DNA of 64,000 bases from Bedellia somnulentella (Eukaryota; Arthropoda; Insecta; Lepidoptera; Bedelliidae): positions 7,440,001-7,504,000 of the forward strand of contig OY755178.1 in the NCBI GenBank assembly GCA_963576735.1, written 5' to 3'. How positions within the stretch are numbered: the first letter of the stretch is position 1; every line of letters starts with the position of its first letter. The translations under genes were made by a program, and so were the position numbers. The notes below the pieces were generated by a model, which made no database searches, was not told where the DNA came from, and worked only from the letters and a program-made list of their open reading frames with translations. Shown piece by piece: positions 34,858 to 47,208 of this stretch.

Positions 34858-35121
34858 ATCTATTATTGCCGTGTAGTGCCGGCTTAGAATGCCACTACCC
34901 TTTCCTACCCCGGGGTGTCGTAAGAGGCGACAATGGGTATGGTTAAGTGGTTTTTGGGCGGTGCGGTTGGAGAACCATCACCAACGATACTTTATTTCTA
35001 ACATCTTGTCCCCTATCAACTCCCAGATGTAACTGAGAAGTTTCTAGCTCTAAAGCTCAGGCTTTTTTTATGGGATTTATGGCCGTGAGTATATGTATGT
35101 ATGCATGTATATTATCTATTA
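34858..35121 (+). mobile_element. SINE-B, full length, with target duplication
   Basis: SINE-B 34866-35113 from ttgccgtgtagtgccggc to ggccgtgagtatatgta plus tail. Flanked by atctatta at 34858-34865 and 35114-35121. Confidence 0.85.
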
Positions 35122-36275
35122 CGGTAAATTTATACATTCAACAACAATAAGGAATCAAACACTTTAAATTTTCAATGATGATGAAGTGTACCGCTGTCTA
35201 CGCCATCGTAACTAGACTGGAAAGTGACAAGCATATCGTCGACACTTTGTTTCCTCGCATAGAAAATATGGTATAGTAATGCTGATGTCTTCATACAATA
35301 GTCTGTGGTGATAACCAATTAGATTTGCACCACAGTGCGTTTTGTCAATGGCACGCTTTGTTAGGACAGGCTATTTTATTGTTAGAGTATTGCCGTAACA
35401 AGTAAGGAGATTTTGATGAATCGGTGAGTGAAGTTTGCCGGGAATTAAAAATAATGATTAACCGTGATGTGACTTAAATTCTATTCATATTATTTGTTTC
35501 TCAAAATAACAAAGTGATCAAGATGAAATGGAATGATTCGAAAATTACACTTTTTATGAGCGAGAAATCACGATTTGATATTTTTATAAAATAACGACTT
35601 TTGCATCAGTGTTTATTATAATGTTATCACGTAAACTAATTATCCGTAAACCGGCTTTTCACAAAACCAATATTGTTTTCGTTGCCGCGTAAACAAAATA
35701 ATGAGGCACGGCAGCATGTTGCAGGAATTTGTTTAACAAACATTTGTTGATGTTGCAAACTTTGAAGCGGCAACCAATTAATTGAAATCAAATTAAAGCT
35801 ATACATGGCATTAATTTTGTAACCTTACGTTCAAAAGTGAATTTTCAGGATAATTTTATATATTTTACATAATTTAAATAGGTACCATAAAGTATTATCT
35901 ACTTCAAACATTCAATATAATTTGCTATCGTGTTATTAAATTTGCAATATGTCATATTTATTATATATATCTATAGACCCGCCCCCGGATAGTGTGGGTG
36001 GTTGTAGTTTTGTTTTCAATAAAATTCGCTTTAATAACAGCTTGTCATTTTAATAGATAAATGAGTAACCAGACGCCCCCTTTCAAAAAATTCGTTTATT
36101 TTTGTAAGTTCTTTTTTCGTACAACATTTACATTTTTTAACCATCAACTTCCCAAGTGCGAGTTGAGATTCATCAAAAATACTACTATGATAGAAACTGA
36201 GTCCTACGGAAGCAAATACTCTCAAAAGTATAGTATGGGATAGAAGAAGGTTAAACTTTTATGATTTACTTATAA
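35122..36275. other. AT-rich, nothing recognised
   Basis: No gene. Short open frames at 36031-36243 lack similarity and signal. Confidence 0.4.
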
Positions 36276-36553
36276 ATGCGAGGTATAGCGGGATTTGCCG
36301 TGTAGTGCCGGCTTTGAATGTCGCTACCCCTTTCTACCCACGGGTGTCGTAAGAGGCGACTAAGGGTATTGGGGCTTTTTATTGGATTTTTGGGCGATGC
36401 GGTTGGAGACACATCACCAAAAACCTTTATTTTACCATCTTTTCCCCACTGAACTTCCAAAAGTGGCTGAGGAATTTATAATTCCTTGGCTCTGGCTACC
36501 CCTTCTAGGGAATTATAGCCGTGAGTAAGTATGTATGTATGTATGCGAAGTAT
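36276..36553 (+). mobile_element. SINE-B, full length, with imperfect target duplication
   Basis: ttgccgtgtagtgccggctt to agccgtgagtaagtatgt. Flanks atgcgaggtat (36276-36286) and atgcgaagtat (36543-36553) look like an 11-bp duplication with one change. Confidence 0.8.
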
Positions 36554-36574
36554 CAGTTTTTTTTTCCATAATTT

Positions 36575-36712
36575 CTTCTTTGTAAGTATTGTCGGAATTT
36601 TCTGTGGATATCTGTCACTGGCCTTATGTTTGTACTTTGTTAAACATTATGTTATTTTAAGTTATATGCTGTTGATGTCCCAAATAAAATAAAATAAAAA
36701 AAAAATAAAAAC
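36575..36712 (+). mobile_element. Possible retroelement 3' end with A-rich tail
   Basis: Ends gatgtcccaaataaaataaa and a long A-rich tail. AATAAA signals are present. No coding part is identified, so low certainty. Confidence 0.3.
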
Positions 36713-39150
36713 TGTTATTTTCAAATATACTCGTATAACACCTTTGTCCAGCAGAATAAAGAAACAGACATGTATTTGTATTCAGCTAAAATACAGTCTT
36801 TCACACCTTTAAATAACTTAAATTACATATAACCTAAACTAACCAATAACTTAATTGCGATTGGACAATATAGTATTGCACTGAAAAGAAATACTAATTA
36901 TTTAAGTAAGAATCATTATGGATATGTTACCAGGTATTTGAGTAAATGAAACACAAAAAACTCCATTAAAAAGGCTCCCGACAATTCCACACAGCTCAAG
37001 AGCTATTAGAACCCCAATCACCGTAACTACGTCCGTGTCAAAACTTGAAATTATTGTCATTATGTTTTACCAGAGCAAGTAGGCGAGGCGGTCGACTTAC
37101 CGACAATCATAATAATAACAATTACACTTAGACAAAGTAGGAATGTATCGATTGAAGCATTATTGTAAAACACAAGGCTATTACGTTCACCAACACTGTA
37201 GGGTATTTTTAATAGCCTGAGCGCCAGGTACCGGATGTCCCATTGAATGGTACGATATTTCATCGTTCTATTAAACTAATATCTTGATAAAAGTAGTAGG
37301 TTAATTTTAGTTCGAAGTTTCCTCAGTTTAATTGTATCGATTTATCTTAACCATTTATAATTTTCTCTATTTTACTAATGTTTTTGTCTGATTAAAATGT
37401 TAGATTCTCTCGCAATAATGTTAACCAGTTTAAAAAATAATAAGCCATGGCTATTCTATTATATGATGTATCGATGATGATGATTACTATTTTTGATCTT
37501 CTATTTTCCAAATTTTTTACCCCTCTCAACTTCAGAACTTTTGCTTAAAGTTGCAGTATCCTTTTTGGAAATTAAAGTCAAATTTATAGTAAGTTATACC
37601 TCAAAAGTATAAAAGAAAAAACAGATCCGTATACAGTCAGATGTTAACCTTGGTACCTTGAACGACCTTGAGTTCAAAGTAAGGGCAGGACATTAATTTA
37701 AACTTGCGCGGGATCTTGCCGATAAACTCGAAAATTGTAATCTCTTAAACTTGAAAAAGATGTGTATTTCTAACGGGCTTTTCTCCTAATTTTAAGTAAT
37801 TTAATTACATAAATGCAAAAGAGTAGGTTCAAAAACAGAATAGTAAAAAAAATTATCAGAAACCTTACAGTAAACTTAATATAATATACACTTAATTTTC
37901 TTAAATCTCCCTCGTCTCGTCTCGTCCCTCTTTTATTTCCTCGGACAGTACGGACACGAACGTTAATTGGAGCGAAGCGAGCGTAGCGAGCGAAGCTCCA
38001 TTTACCCCCGACTTTTGCATTTCTTTGTGATCGTACTCCTCCCAAACGGCTCAACTCAGAACCCTGAAATTTTGCATGGTTGTCAAGGACTATGTCTAGA
38101 TGGTTTATGTCAATTTTGATAAAAATCGGAGGAATAATCACCATTAAAAAATTATAATGTTAGTATATGGAAAAATTACGTAAACAATGTCAGCGCGTGA
38201 AAATAGAAGCTATATTAATCATTTCGTCACGGGGTACGGTAGACTCGATCGAAACCTTACCTGAATAATAATACATAAAAAAATAATGATTTTGAGTCGA
38301 CAACATCTATCCGCAAAATTCGGATTGTCGAGTATTTTGCTAAATTTTAATGGTGCTGATTACTGACATACAAATCTTAGTCGCCATATTGACTGTCACC
38401 CGATGACATAAACGTTCCGTTTCATAATGTTATTCAATCGTTTCGCAAAGGACAAGGAGGTTTCGATTGAGTCTACCATACTCCTTAACGAAACTATTAT
38501 TATAGATTCTATATACTTCAGTCGTTGACGTTTCTCGATAATATTGTTTTTGCCACTTTTGTATCCGCTGTAGTGCATCACCACGTGCATCACCCAAATT
38601 GTAGTGCAGACTTCCAAACTACAATAAGCTTATAGCAAGCAGGAACTTAGAACACGTTTATTCGAATTCATGACTTATATCTATTCCAGTCAGTAATGAC
38701 AGTTTCTGCGTCTCTATTTGTATTAATTTGTTCTGATTGTACTCATTATGCCGAAAATCGTATTGAAGTAGTCGAAGTATTTCATAAAATCTTTCATTGG
38801 TCGTGTATTTGTTTGTTGTTTCTCCTTGCATTTGGTAAATATTGTCACAATTATGGCAAGCGGATGCAGCGAAGGGCTCTTCGTAACGATGGCAAATTTA
38901 GTATGTATGTCGGTATTCAGCCATACGCTAGGATACCCCTTATTGTTCGATAGGCCCCCTTAGGCCGCGCGCAGTAAGAGCTACCATGGGGTGTCCTAGA
39001 CTGTTGCCGTCTACCTAGGCAGTTTGTGCTGACTGAAGAAAAGAGTATCTATAATAATAATTAATAGATAAAATCAATGAACGAATCTAGACGAATCTAT
39101 GCCTTGCTTACCTTTAATATTCCTTGAGAACAGATGACTACAAAAGTATA
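36713..39150. other. Intergenic, one candidate short exon and a gcg-rich hairpin
   Basis: No recognised gene. 37084-37263 (minus) is an open stretch with a hydrophobic TFLLCLSVIVIIMIVG segment directly before gtaagt. 37969-37999 is a self-complementary gcgaagc/gagcg block. Confidence 0.35.
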
Positions 39151-39404
39151 CTTACTTACTTACTTACTTATACTCACTGCTTCAAATCCCTAGAAGGGGT
39201 GGCCAGAGCTAAGGATTTAGAAATTTCTCAGCCATTTTTGGAAAATTGAGTGGGGAAAAGATCGTGAAGTGAAGATTGTTGCTAATGGGCCTTTAAACGC
39301 ATCGCCCAAAAATCCCTTGAAAGCCCCAATACCGTTAGTCGCCTCTTACGTACACCCATCGGTAGAAACGGGGTAGTGCTATTCTGAACCGACACTACAC
39401 GGCG
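39151..39404 (-). mobile_element. SINE-B, full length
   Basis: cgccgtgtagtgtcggttca through ctctggccaccccttctagg to gagtataagtaagtaagt. The tail repeat here is TAAG, not TATG. Confidence 0.8.
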
Positions 39405-40880
39405 ATCTACCTATATTTTGTACCTATATATATATATATAGCTTCGCTCCTTTTATTGGCATACGACGGTCCCATGCCAACCTAGTTATATTATGTTATT
39501 TATTTACTAAATTCAAGAAACATGAAATTTACTTTTGAATCGGATTTTACTTGCATAATATAAATTAAACGATTATATAGGCATTTTAATTACTCAACTA
39601 TTTTTTTCTATCGTTAATACCTTCTAATAAACAAAGTTACAGCAAGTTACCTCCAAATACATGTCTGTTTAATTGACTACTCCAGTTATCGATCGTATCA
39701 ATACATTACCACATCATTTGACAGCACATTATTATTGTATTTACGCGAATTATATCATCATTAGGATTTAAGCGAGCTTCGAAGCGTATACAGTCGTAAC
39801 TGTATCTTTCTTCTATGTTATAATGGAGAAATGAATTGAAAGGTTTTGAATATAACCTTATTTACGACTCTCCTCGTCTATTATCTCCGAAAAAGGTAGC
39901 TACAGTTTAGTTTCGACGAAACTAAACAATTTTTGCAGTAAAAAAGGGAAAACAAAAAAAAAGCACTTCTAACTCTGTCCTCGAACAGTTTAAAAGCCCA
40001 ACATACGGATACATCTAAGGGAAAATGGAAATAGTTCCGATTGTTCTAGGTAAAAACTATTGATGTCCAATGCGTGAGATCCTGGAAAACCTGTAGCGAT
40101 TTATTTACAGTTATTATTTTTTCTATACATGTTACTTTTAGACGTACAAGTTACGATCTTGACCTGAGTATGTTTGTGATATAAAGTAGTTTATCTTTTC
40201 CTTCATATTAAATTTTGAATCTTATGGACCAATCAGCTAATTATTCGATTAACTTCGTATAAATTTTAATGAGCCAGATAATCGCTTATAAAACAATTAG
40301 CCCAATCAGTATGTGTTACATAAATTGTCGGCTTTACTCATCAATCAAATTGTCTTCTATAATTATTGATTACCCAAACATAACACTATTAAAGTTATTC
40401 ACAGACCGCGATCAAGCTGGTGCGAAGATTATTGTAACGCAAAATAATACATATAGTTAAGGGCCGGAAGAAACCGGTATCCAATGTAATGCGGTATGTA
40501 AAATTTAGTAATAAATAAGCCTAATCAAGTATTAAATTGTTTATCGGTTTTACTCATCAATCACTTGTCCTTAATTAAAAAATAATTAAAACTATTAGTA
40601 TTGATCCACTGGCCCTAATTCAGCTAGTTTAAATGCAAATACAGAATCATCAGTAGCTTTTTATGTAATAGAGCTAAATACATTGTTTCTTCTTTTATGG
40701 ATATAAATTATATGATACAAGTGACAACTTTACGTAATATAAGTTGAAATAGAACTTTTCCTAACTATACCATGGAAGAGTTGTTTTAGTCTGTAAGACT
40801 TTACTTTTTTAGTAAAAAGATAGCAGAAGAAGATAAATTAAATGTTTTTTTATATTTAAATACATACATTAATATAAAAT
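39405..40880. other. AT-rich, nothing recognised
   Basis: No gene. A TA repeat lies at about 39423-39439. Confidence 0.4.
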
Positions 40881-40881
40881 T

Positions 40882-41000
40882 CATACATATACTCACGGTT
40901 ATAAATCCCTAGAAGGGGTAGCCAGAGCTTCAGAATAAGAAATTAATCAGCCACTTTTGGAACTTGAGTGGGGAAAAGATTATAAACTAAAGGTTGTTGA
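40882..41000 (-). mobile_element. SINE-B 3' half
   Basis: aaccgtgagtatatgtatga end with ctaccccttctaggg hairpin; 5'-truncated near cttttccccactcaag. Confidence 0.75.
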
Positions 41001-41255
41001 TAACATAATTGGTTTGAAATTGAGTTAAATTATTAAGATGTGTAATTGATAAAGAAATGTCAATTTTTTGGCATGTAACTATAGACAAGTTATATTATAA
41101 GTTTAATTCCATATTAATTGTTTAAGCTATGTTCGTTCGAAGTGCTTTGTTTAAGGGAAAATAAAGGAATGACAATAAATCATAGTATTACAAAATAATG
41201 TCATCAATTTTAATAATAGGATGACAATGGTAAATTTAACGTATTGACTGGCCTA

Positions 41256-41570
41256 TATCGTTACGTATATACATACATACATACATACATATTCTCACGC
41301 CGTTAGTTCCCATTGGGGTAGGCAGAGACTATCGATCGCCACTTTGTACGATCCTGGCAAACCTCTCTGGCTTCGTTTACATCCATCAATCTTTTCATAC
41401 ATGCTCTTTTATTCTTCATACTGCGGACTCCTGCCTTTTTGAGCACATGTTCTATTTGATCCAAATGTGTCCTCCGAGGTCGTCCTCTACTAACATTACC
41501 TTCCACATTGGCTCTATATATCTCTTTCACCAATTTACTGTCATCCATCCTCTCTATCGTTACGTATATA
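41256..41570 (-). mobile_element. RTE 3' fragment with target duplication
   Basis: About 283 bp of RTE 3' end carrying the last ~83 codons of pol (IYRANVEGNVSRGRPRRTHL, CQDRTKWRSIVSAYPNGN, stop at 41303), with no break. Flanked by tatcgttacgtatata at 41256-41271 and 41555-41570. A recent 5'-truncated insertion. Confidence 0.9.
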
Positions 41571-42287
41571 TGTGTATGTAATATGATCGAAGAAGTAAAT
41601 TTTAAGCAATTTAGGAAATTTTGTGGCATTAACAACTAAACCACTAACAACAAGTTTCACATACCAAAATAAGAACATGATGAAGTAAAAACTTCGTTTC
41701 TCGAGTGAAACGTCGTGAATAAAAGTTGGGTAGGCAAAAGTGTCCAAAAAAGTGATAACAACTATTGACAAGTATTCCCTTATAAAATGCGGAAACGATA
41801 AAAATTAACGGTCATTTTAATAGTTTTTAAATTGTTGTTTTAATCTCCTTGGCCTGAATGAATGCATTCAACAAGTAGGTCGCAAGCCATCAGGCCGTGT
41901 AAACATTAATATAATATAGCTATCAACGGTAGTCGGTAAGTGCACGCAACTCTTGCTTTCATCCAATCCGGTTGGTTGATGATACACACGACCTTACTAC
42001 AAATTGACCGTAACTTAGGACGTTTCTTGCGTAAGCGGCGATTTATAACTCCTAATGTAAATGCGAAAGTTTTTAAGTTTATTCAACGGATATGGCTAAT
42101 TAGATGCATTTTTAATTTGTGTAGAGTTGTTTACAATCTGGATTGAAATGAAAACTTGTCATATTTGTTTTTATTTTCGATGAGATTTGAACCAGTACCG
42201 TTGTAAATCCCCTACAAGCTAACTAGGAATGAAGTAGGTACAATAGTAACTTGTAGTAGACTTATCATTTTTAATAATAAAACATGC
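41571..42287. other. AT-rich, nothing recognised
   Basis: No gene identified. Confidence 0.4.
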
Positions 42288-42450
42288 GTATGGTCACCGC
42301 AATAAATCCCGCAGATAGATGACCGGAGCTTTAGAATTAGAAATTTTTCGGCCACTTTCTGAAGTTGAATGGGGCTAGGATTGTAAATAAAGAAAATATT
42401 TTTGGGGAAGGTTCCCAACCGCATCTACCAATCATCCCTTAAAAAGCCAC
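42288..42450 (-). mobile_element. SINE-B, diverged
   Basis: attgcggtgaccatac, ccggtcatctatctgcggga and cccattcaacttc keep SINE-B order; old copy. Confidence 0.55.
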
Positions 42451-43285
42451 AATAGTATATAATACTAGCTAGGTAGTTTCCTAACCACTGGAGCACAGCC
42501 ATCGTCACGGTGTTATGTCTCCATCAGTAATCTCATGATGAATTTCCCTCGTTTCAGTAATGGTTATACTAATACCTACCCTGCCGAGACTCGCTTTCTA
42601 TTATGACTCCGGCTTAGTGTTATTTTTATTGATTTAATAACAACTATTAGAATAAGATACCAGCTAAATAACAATGAGAGTTTCTGATTTTTATAAAGTA
42701 ATATTTTAGAAAAAGTTTTTGCTGTGGTGATTTTAATATTTCTACTTGTGCAATGTTCAAAATAGTAATTTATGAGGCTATTATTTTCAGATAAGACATA
42801 AAGGCAAATATTTAACACGGCAACTGAAATCCTTTTTAGACAACTTTCTATTAAGTCACAAAAAAACTAACTTTGCAGTGATTTAATATCTTAGCAACTA
42901 TTAAACTATACAGGCAACAAAATGCTAGGATCAAAGAACTAAAAAAACGGCTGCTACTGTAAGCTATCAAATATATCAAGCGGGATCAGCGTAAAACAGG
43001 TTAAGGTATTATAAAACCTAATGTGGCGACTAATTTTTCCGAGGGGATAACATACATTCTTCACTGGCAACTATTGGATTTCATTATAAAAATACACATC
43101 TGGCAGCGATTTTTAGGTAGCTTTAAAACTGAAAATGGGTATTATAATAATGTATTTGGATATTAGAATATTGTTCGCAGATTCGTAAATTCTTGAAAAG
43201 GCGGCAAATGCGCTCGGTCGCTTTTTTATTTTTGTGGCTATAATATTAAGGAAATGACATATTACGTGTATTGATTAAAAATTTA
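42451..43285. other. AT-rich, nothing recognised
   Basis: No signal identified. Confidence 0.3.
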
Positions 43286-43291
43286 TAAAAA

Positions 43292-43518
43292 TTAGGTTAG
43301 GTTAAAAGTTGCTTCACCCAGCCTAATGGGCAGATGCAATTAAGTTAGGGAAGGAAAACAGAGGGGTGAAGGGGGGGCGAAGCCCCCCGCATTAAAAAAC
43401 AATTAATCACCACAATTGTATTTGTGCTAGGTTAGGTTAGGGTTAGCTTGTGCCCCTCAGAGCGGAAATAGGCACCCCGCGAAGCGGGGTGACGTCGACA
43501 CGCTGTTAGGTTAGGTTA
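43292..43518. repeat. TTAGG-like motifs with two GC-rich hairpins
   Basis: ttaggttaggtta (43292-43304), ctaggttaggttagggttag (43427-43446) and gttaggttaggtta (43505-43518). Between them lie perfect hairpins ggggggcgaagcccccc (43372-43388) and accccgcgaagcggggt (43474-43490). Confidence 0.7.
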
Positions 43519-43674
43519 AGTTGTGTAGGTTCATTTAAAAGAGGGAATGTCAATAAAACAGACCAAGAATAGTTTTATAGCATGTCACAATTTGTTTAAT
43601 TTAGATCCCTACAAATGTAGCCAAAAGTATTTTTTAAGATCTTGTTTGTATTTATTTCAGACCTAGGTCATGTT

Positions 43675-43770
43675 TATACATACATACATATACTCACGGC
43701 TATAAATCCCTTCACGGGGTAGCCAGAGCTTTGGAATGAGAAATTCCTCAGCCACTTTTGGAAGTTTATT
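43675..43770 (-). mobile_element. SINE-B 3' third
   Basis: agccgtgagtatatgtatgt tail, ctaccccgtgaagggattta, ccaaaagtggctgaggaatt. Confidence 0.75.
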
Positions 43771-44324
43771 CACTTCATGTTTATAGACAACCCCATTTTA
43801 GAATTTATGAAAGCCTATATTAACTTTTTTATCCACCAATAATTTGTCGCCTTAGAAGAAATTCAATTGCCACAAAAGAAAATCACTGCCAGATAAAATT
43901 TAAATAAAACCTCAAAACTCATTAAAAAGCCGCCGCTTTCTAGTTAAGATGCTACCTCTAATTAGTCGCCAAAGTAGATTATTTACTATCCATTTTCAGT
44001 TTTTTTACGACCCGGAATGGTATCAATCTGTCGCCGCGTTAAATACATGTCAAACATAAATCGTTTAAAATAGTACGTAGTGGTACCAGGATATAAGACA
44101 ATAGGCAAAATAAGGTGACTATAAGTCCTTCCTTTCCATTTGATGCTAATGAGTACCAGTAATAAAACACGGATACATATTTGCGACCAAATTCTTTGTA
44201 ATTTCCTTGACAGCTACACGTATAAAAAATAGATTGATAACTTAGGCATAACGTATGTAATTTATTAATTCGAAAATAGTTCGTCATTAGATTACGATTT
44301 GATTATAAATATTAATTAACTTAT
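43771..44324. other. AT-rich, nothing recognised
   Basis: No gene. The open frame at 44039-44287 has no recognisable features. Confidence 0.35.
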
Positions 44325-44590
44325 TAAAAGTGCTGTGTAGTGTCGGCTTAGAATAGCACTACCCCATTTCTTCCGGTGGGTGTACGTAAGAGGCGACTAA
44401 CGGTATTGGGGCTTTTAGGGATTTTTGGGCGATGCGGTTGGAGAGCCATCACTAAAAACCTTTATTTTTACCATCTTTTCCCCACTCAACTTCCAAAAGT
44501 GGCTGAGGAATTAATAATTCCTTAGCTCTGGCTACCCCTTCTAGGGAAATATAGCCGTGAGTATATGTATGTATGTATGTATGTAAAAGT
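44325..44590 (+). mobile_element. SINE-B, full length, with target duplication
   Basis: 44332-44583: gctgtgtagtgtcggcttag head, gtgggtgtacgtaagaggcg, B-box-like ggttggagagcc, cttccaaaagtggctgagga, ctaccccttctaggg, agccgtgagtatatgtatgt. Flanked by taaaagt at 44325-44331 and 44584-44590. Used here as the reference copy. Confidence 0.9.
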
Positions 44591-44700
44591 TTCATTACTT
44601 TTATAATGACGAATCTTATCTAAACATGCATACATAGTTATACTCACGTTTCACTCATATCACTCATAGTTATACTATAAATGACTAGTGGGAGAGGCTA

Positions 44701-44838
44701 GACATACATACATACATATTCTCACGCCGTTAGTTCCCATTGAGGTAGGCAGAGACTATCGATCGCCACTTTGTACGATCCTGGCAAACCTCTCTAGCTT
44801 CATTCACATCCATTAATCTTTCCATACATGCTCTTTTA
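44701..44838 (-). mobile_element. RTE 3' fragment
   Basis: catacatacatattctcacg, ccgttagttcccattgaggt and cctctctagcttcattcaca. Cut at 44838, where SINE-B sequence starts abruptly. Confidence 0.85.
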
Positions 44839-45125
44839 TAAGCTAGAGTTTCGAAATAAGAAATTATTCAGCCACGTTTGGAAGTTGACGAACTTTGGTT
44901 GCCTCTTACGAACACCCATGAAAAGAAATGGGGTAGTGCTATTCTAATCCAACACTATACAGTTAAACTTATACTCGCGGCCATAATAAAAAATAAAGAT
45001 AGGAACATAAATAAAGTATCCTTGGTGATGGATATCCAACCCCATCGCCCAACCATCATTTAAAAAGTCTTAATACCGTAAGTACGGCACCAGAGAGAAG
45101 AAATGTACATTTTTAAGCCTACATG
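44839..45125 (-). mobile_element. Two partial SINE-B copies in tandem
   Basis: 44839-44962: internal and head parts (cacgtttggaagttg, tcttacgaacacccatgaaa). 44968-45125: a second copy with tail gcgagtataag, lacking the hairpin region. Both have internal deletions. Confidence 0.65.
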
Positions 45126-46730
45126 ACTCAGTTTTATAGCTGTGAATAGAGTTTATTTTATACCCATTTTTCAGGGTATAATTAAAAGCTGCAACATATT
45201 TTTTTTATTCCAAAAAAAAATGTTTTTGGGAATTTGTTATATGTATATGTGTATCCCAAGTATTATTATTGGCAATTCCTTAAATATCGTTTAGAATTTA
45301 ATAAGAAACACAACATTTAAATTCGAACGAAAACGGTTATAGTGCCTCGACTTCTTTTAGTTTTTAGAATTTCGATAGATTTGTTCCAAAGCTAATCAAC
45401 GTAACAAAATCAGAGTGGATTTAAAAAAAACACTGCGGAACACGATGAATATTTTGTAATAATTAAAGTAAACTGTCTAAAGATTATGTATACATTTTAA
45501 CTTTAATTATTGTCCTCACCCTTACATGATCTTTAGACATTTCAATTGCAGTAAGGTAATTAATTTAATTAAAACTCTTTTTTTTTCATGGTTCGTTTAA
45601 TTAAACTGATAATTCTTGTAATCGTGTAATAGTGATGTGCAAGGATTGCAAACCGCATAATTGCCTCTTACGAGTACTATATGTTCCGATCGGAAGAACT
45701 CGACTAAGTTTGCCGGTAATTGGATGTTGCGTCAAAATAGCCTTTATATCACAATCGCATAAAAAATATTTTTTTCTTAAAGTGCAATCAATTTTCCAAA
45801 ATTCAAAAAAATAAGTTTATGTAGATCTATTTGATTTGTATTTAGCGTCGCAAATATATATTTTTTGGGAACGATAACATTTATATATTTCATGTACATG
45901 TTCAAATCTAATATTTACTCCATACATGTTTACAATCATATTCGTAAGTTAAAGCACGAACACAATCTTATTATGAAAAGGTTTGCAGTAAATCAGGGAT
46001 ATTCGGTTGCTTATTAATATATATTTTTTTATAATAGTTACTTAAATTGTTAAAAAATACTCGATATAATTTTCCTGTTAAATTAAATAAAAAAATAACC
46101 TGCGTCTATAAATAAACTTGTATTCATATCCTTGATTATATGTTGACACCTAAATTTATAAAACGAATATACATAACTTAAGTAAAGTAACAAAAGGTTT
46201 GGGAATTATATAATTCTGAAGCTGGGCTAACCCTTTTTACGATTGTTCGGAGGTAATGAAGTCATAACACCAAGTATGTATGGTGTGAACAAACATAAAT
46301 TCTCACTTTAGTAACCGTATTGTTTGCAACACAAGTAGTTTAAATCAATGAGATATTTCCGATGCAAGCATAAAATAAACACATGTTTTAGTAATTAACG
46401 TCGCTTTAGTAAATTGTAAACAATTGAAATATTTATGAGACAATAGCCATTGTTAGTAATAGCTTGTTACTCGTATTCGTGTACTAAGTATGTGTATTAT
46501 GTCCACAATATCATAATTTAGCACTGTTGTCGCTAACTACTTAGTTACTGTTTGTAAATAATCTGAATGAATTTGTGTTTAGGTATCACAATATTTAATA
46601 AATAATAATAAAATAACTTTACTGATAAAACGGTACATAAATTGAGATTCTTACTTGGTCGAAGAAAATTTCGATTTAATATAATAACTGTTTAAATATA
46701 AGTTTGCAATACAAAGTAAGGATTAAATAT
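45126..46730. other. AT-rich, nothing recognised
   Basis: About 1.6 kb without identifiable features. Confidence 0.4.
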
Positions 46731-46731
46731 T

Positions 46732-46881
46732 TGAAAGTTATTAGGGGGAAATGGTAGACATAAAGTATTGTTGGTGATGGAATTCCATCGCAGCCGCATA
46801 GCCCATAAACGACTTAAAGGCCCCATACCCTTAAGGGCCGGTAGAAAGGGGTAGTGACATTCTAAGCCGGCTCTACACAGC
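46732..46881 (-). mobile_element. SINE-B 5' half
   Basis: gctgtgtagagccggcttag through gaattccatcaccaaca to ccatttccccct. Confidence 0.7.
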
Positions 46882-47037
46882 AAATTTGTAGGGAAATTAT
46901 CTCTAATAGAAAATAGATAAAATTATTGTACGACTAATCAATCAAACGTGGAAATTTCTAGCTGTGCAGTCATGTTTGTCGTGGGTGTTGAACTGTTTAT
47001 TTATTATTATTGACGCATCTCCAAAAGTGTAATTCAA

Positions 47038-47208
47038 GTAGACTAAGGGTATTGGGGCTTGTTGACGGATTATTGAGTGACGAAGCCCATTGCTCTAGTC
47101 AGAAACCCATCATGAACCATCCTTTAATTTACAAATTTGTCCCTTCTGAGCCTCCAAAATAATCAGAAACACTTGCTACTTTTTTTAAAGATTAATAGCC
47201 ATGAGTAT
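47038..47208 (+). mobile_element. SINE-B, diverged
   Basis: gactaagggtattggggctt, cagaaacccatcatgaacc, ctccaaaataatcag, tagccatgagtataa. Confidence 0.6.

Noticed and set aside
37770..38144. 124-codon minus-strand frame
   Set aside because: Composition is driven by AT-rich and gcg-repeat DNA; no recognisable domain or credible splice context.
38696..38953. 85-codon plus-strand frame with hydrophobic residues
   Set aside because: No family similarity, no splice sites or promoter that I can support.
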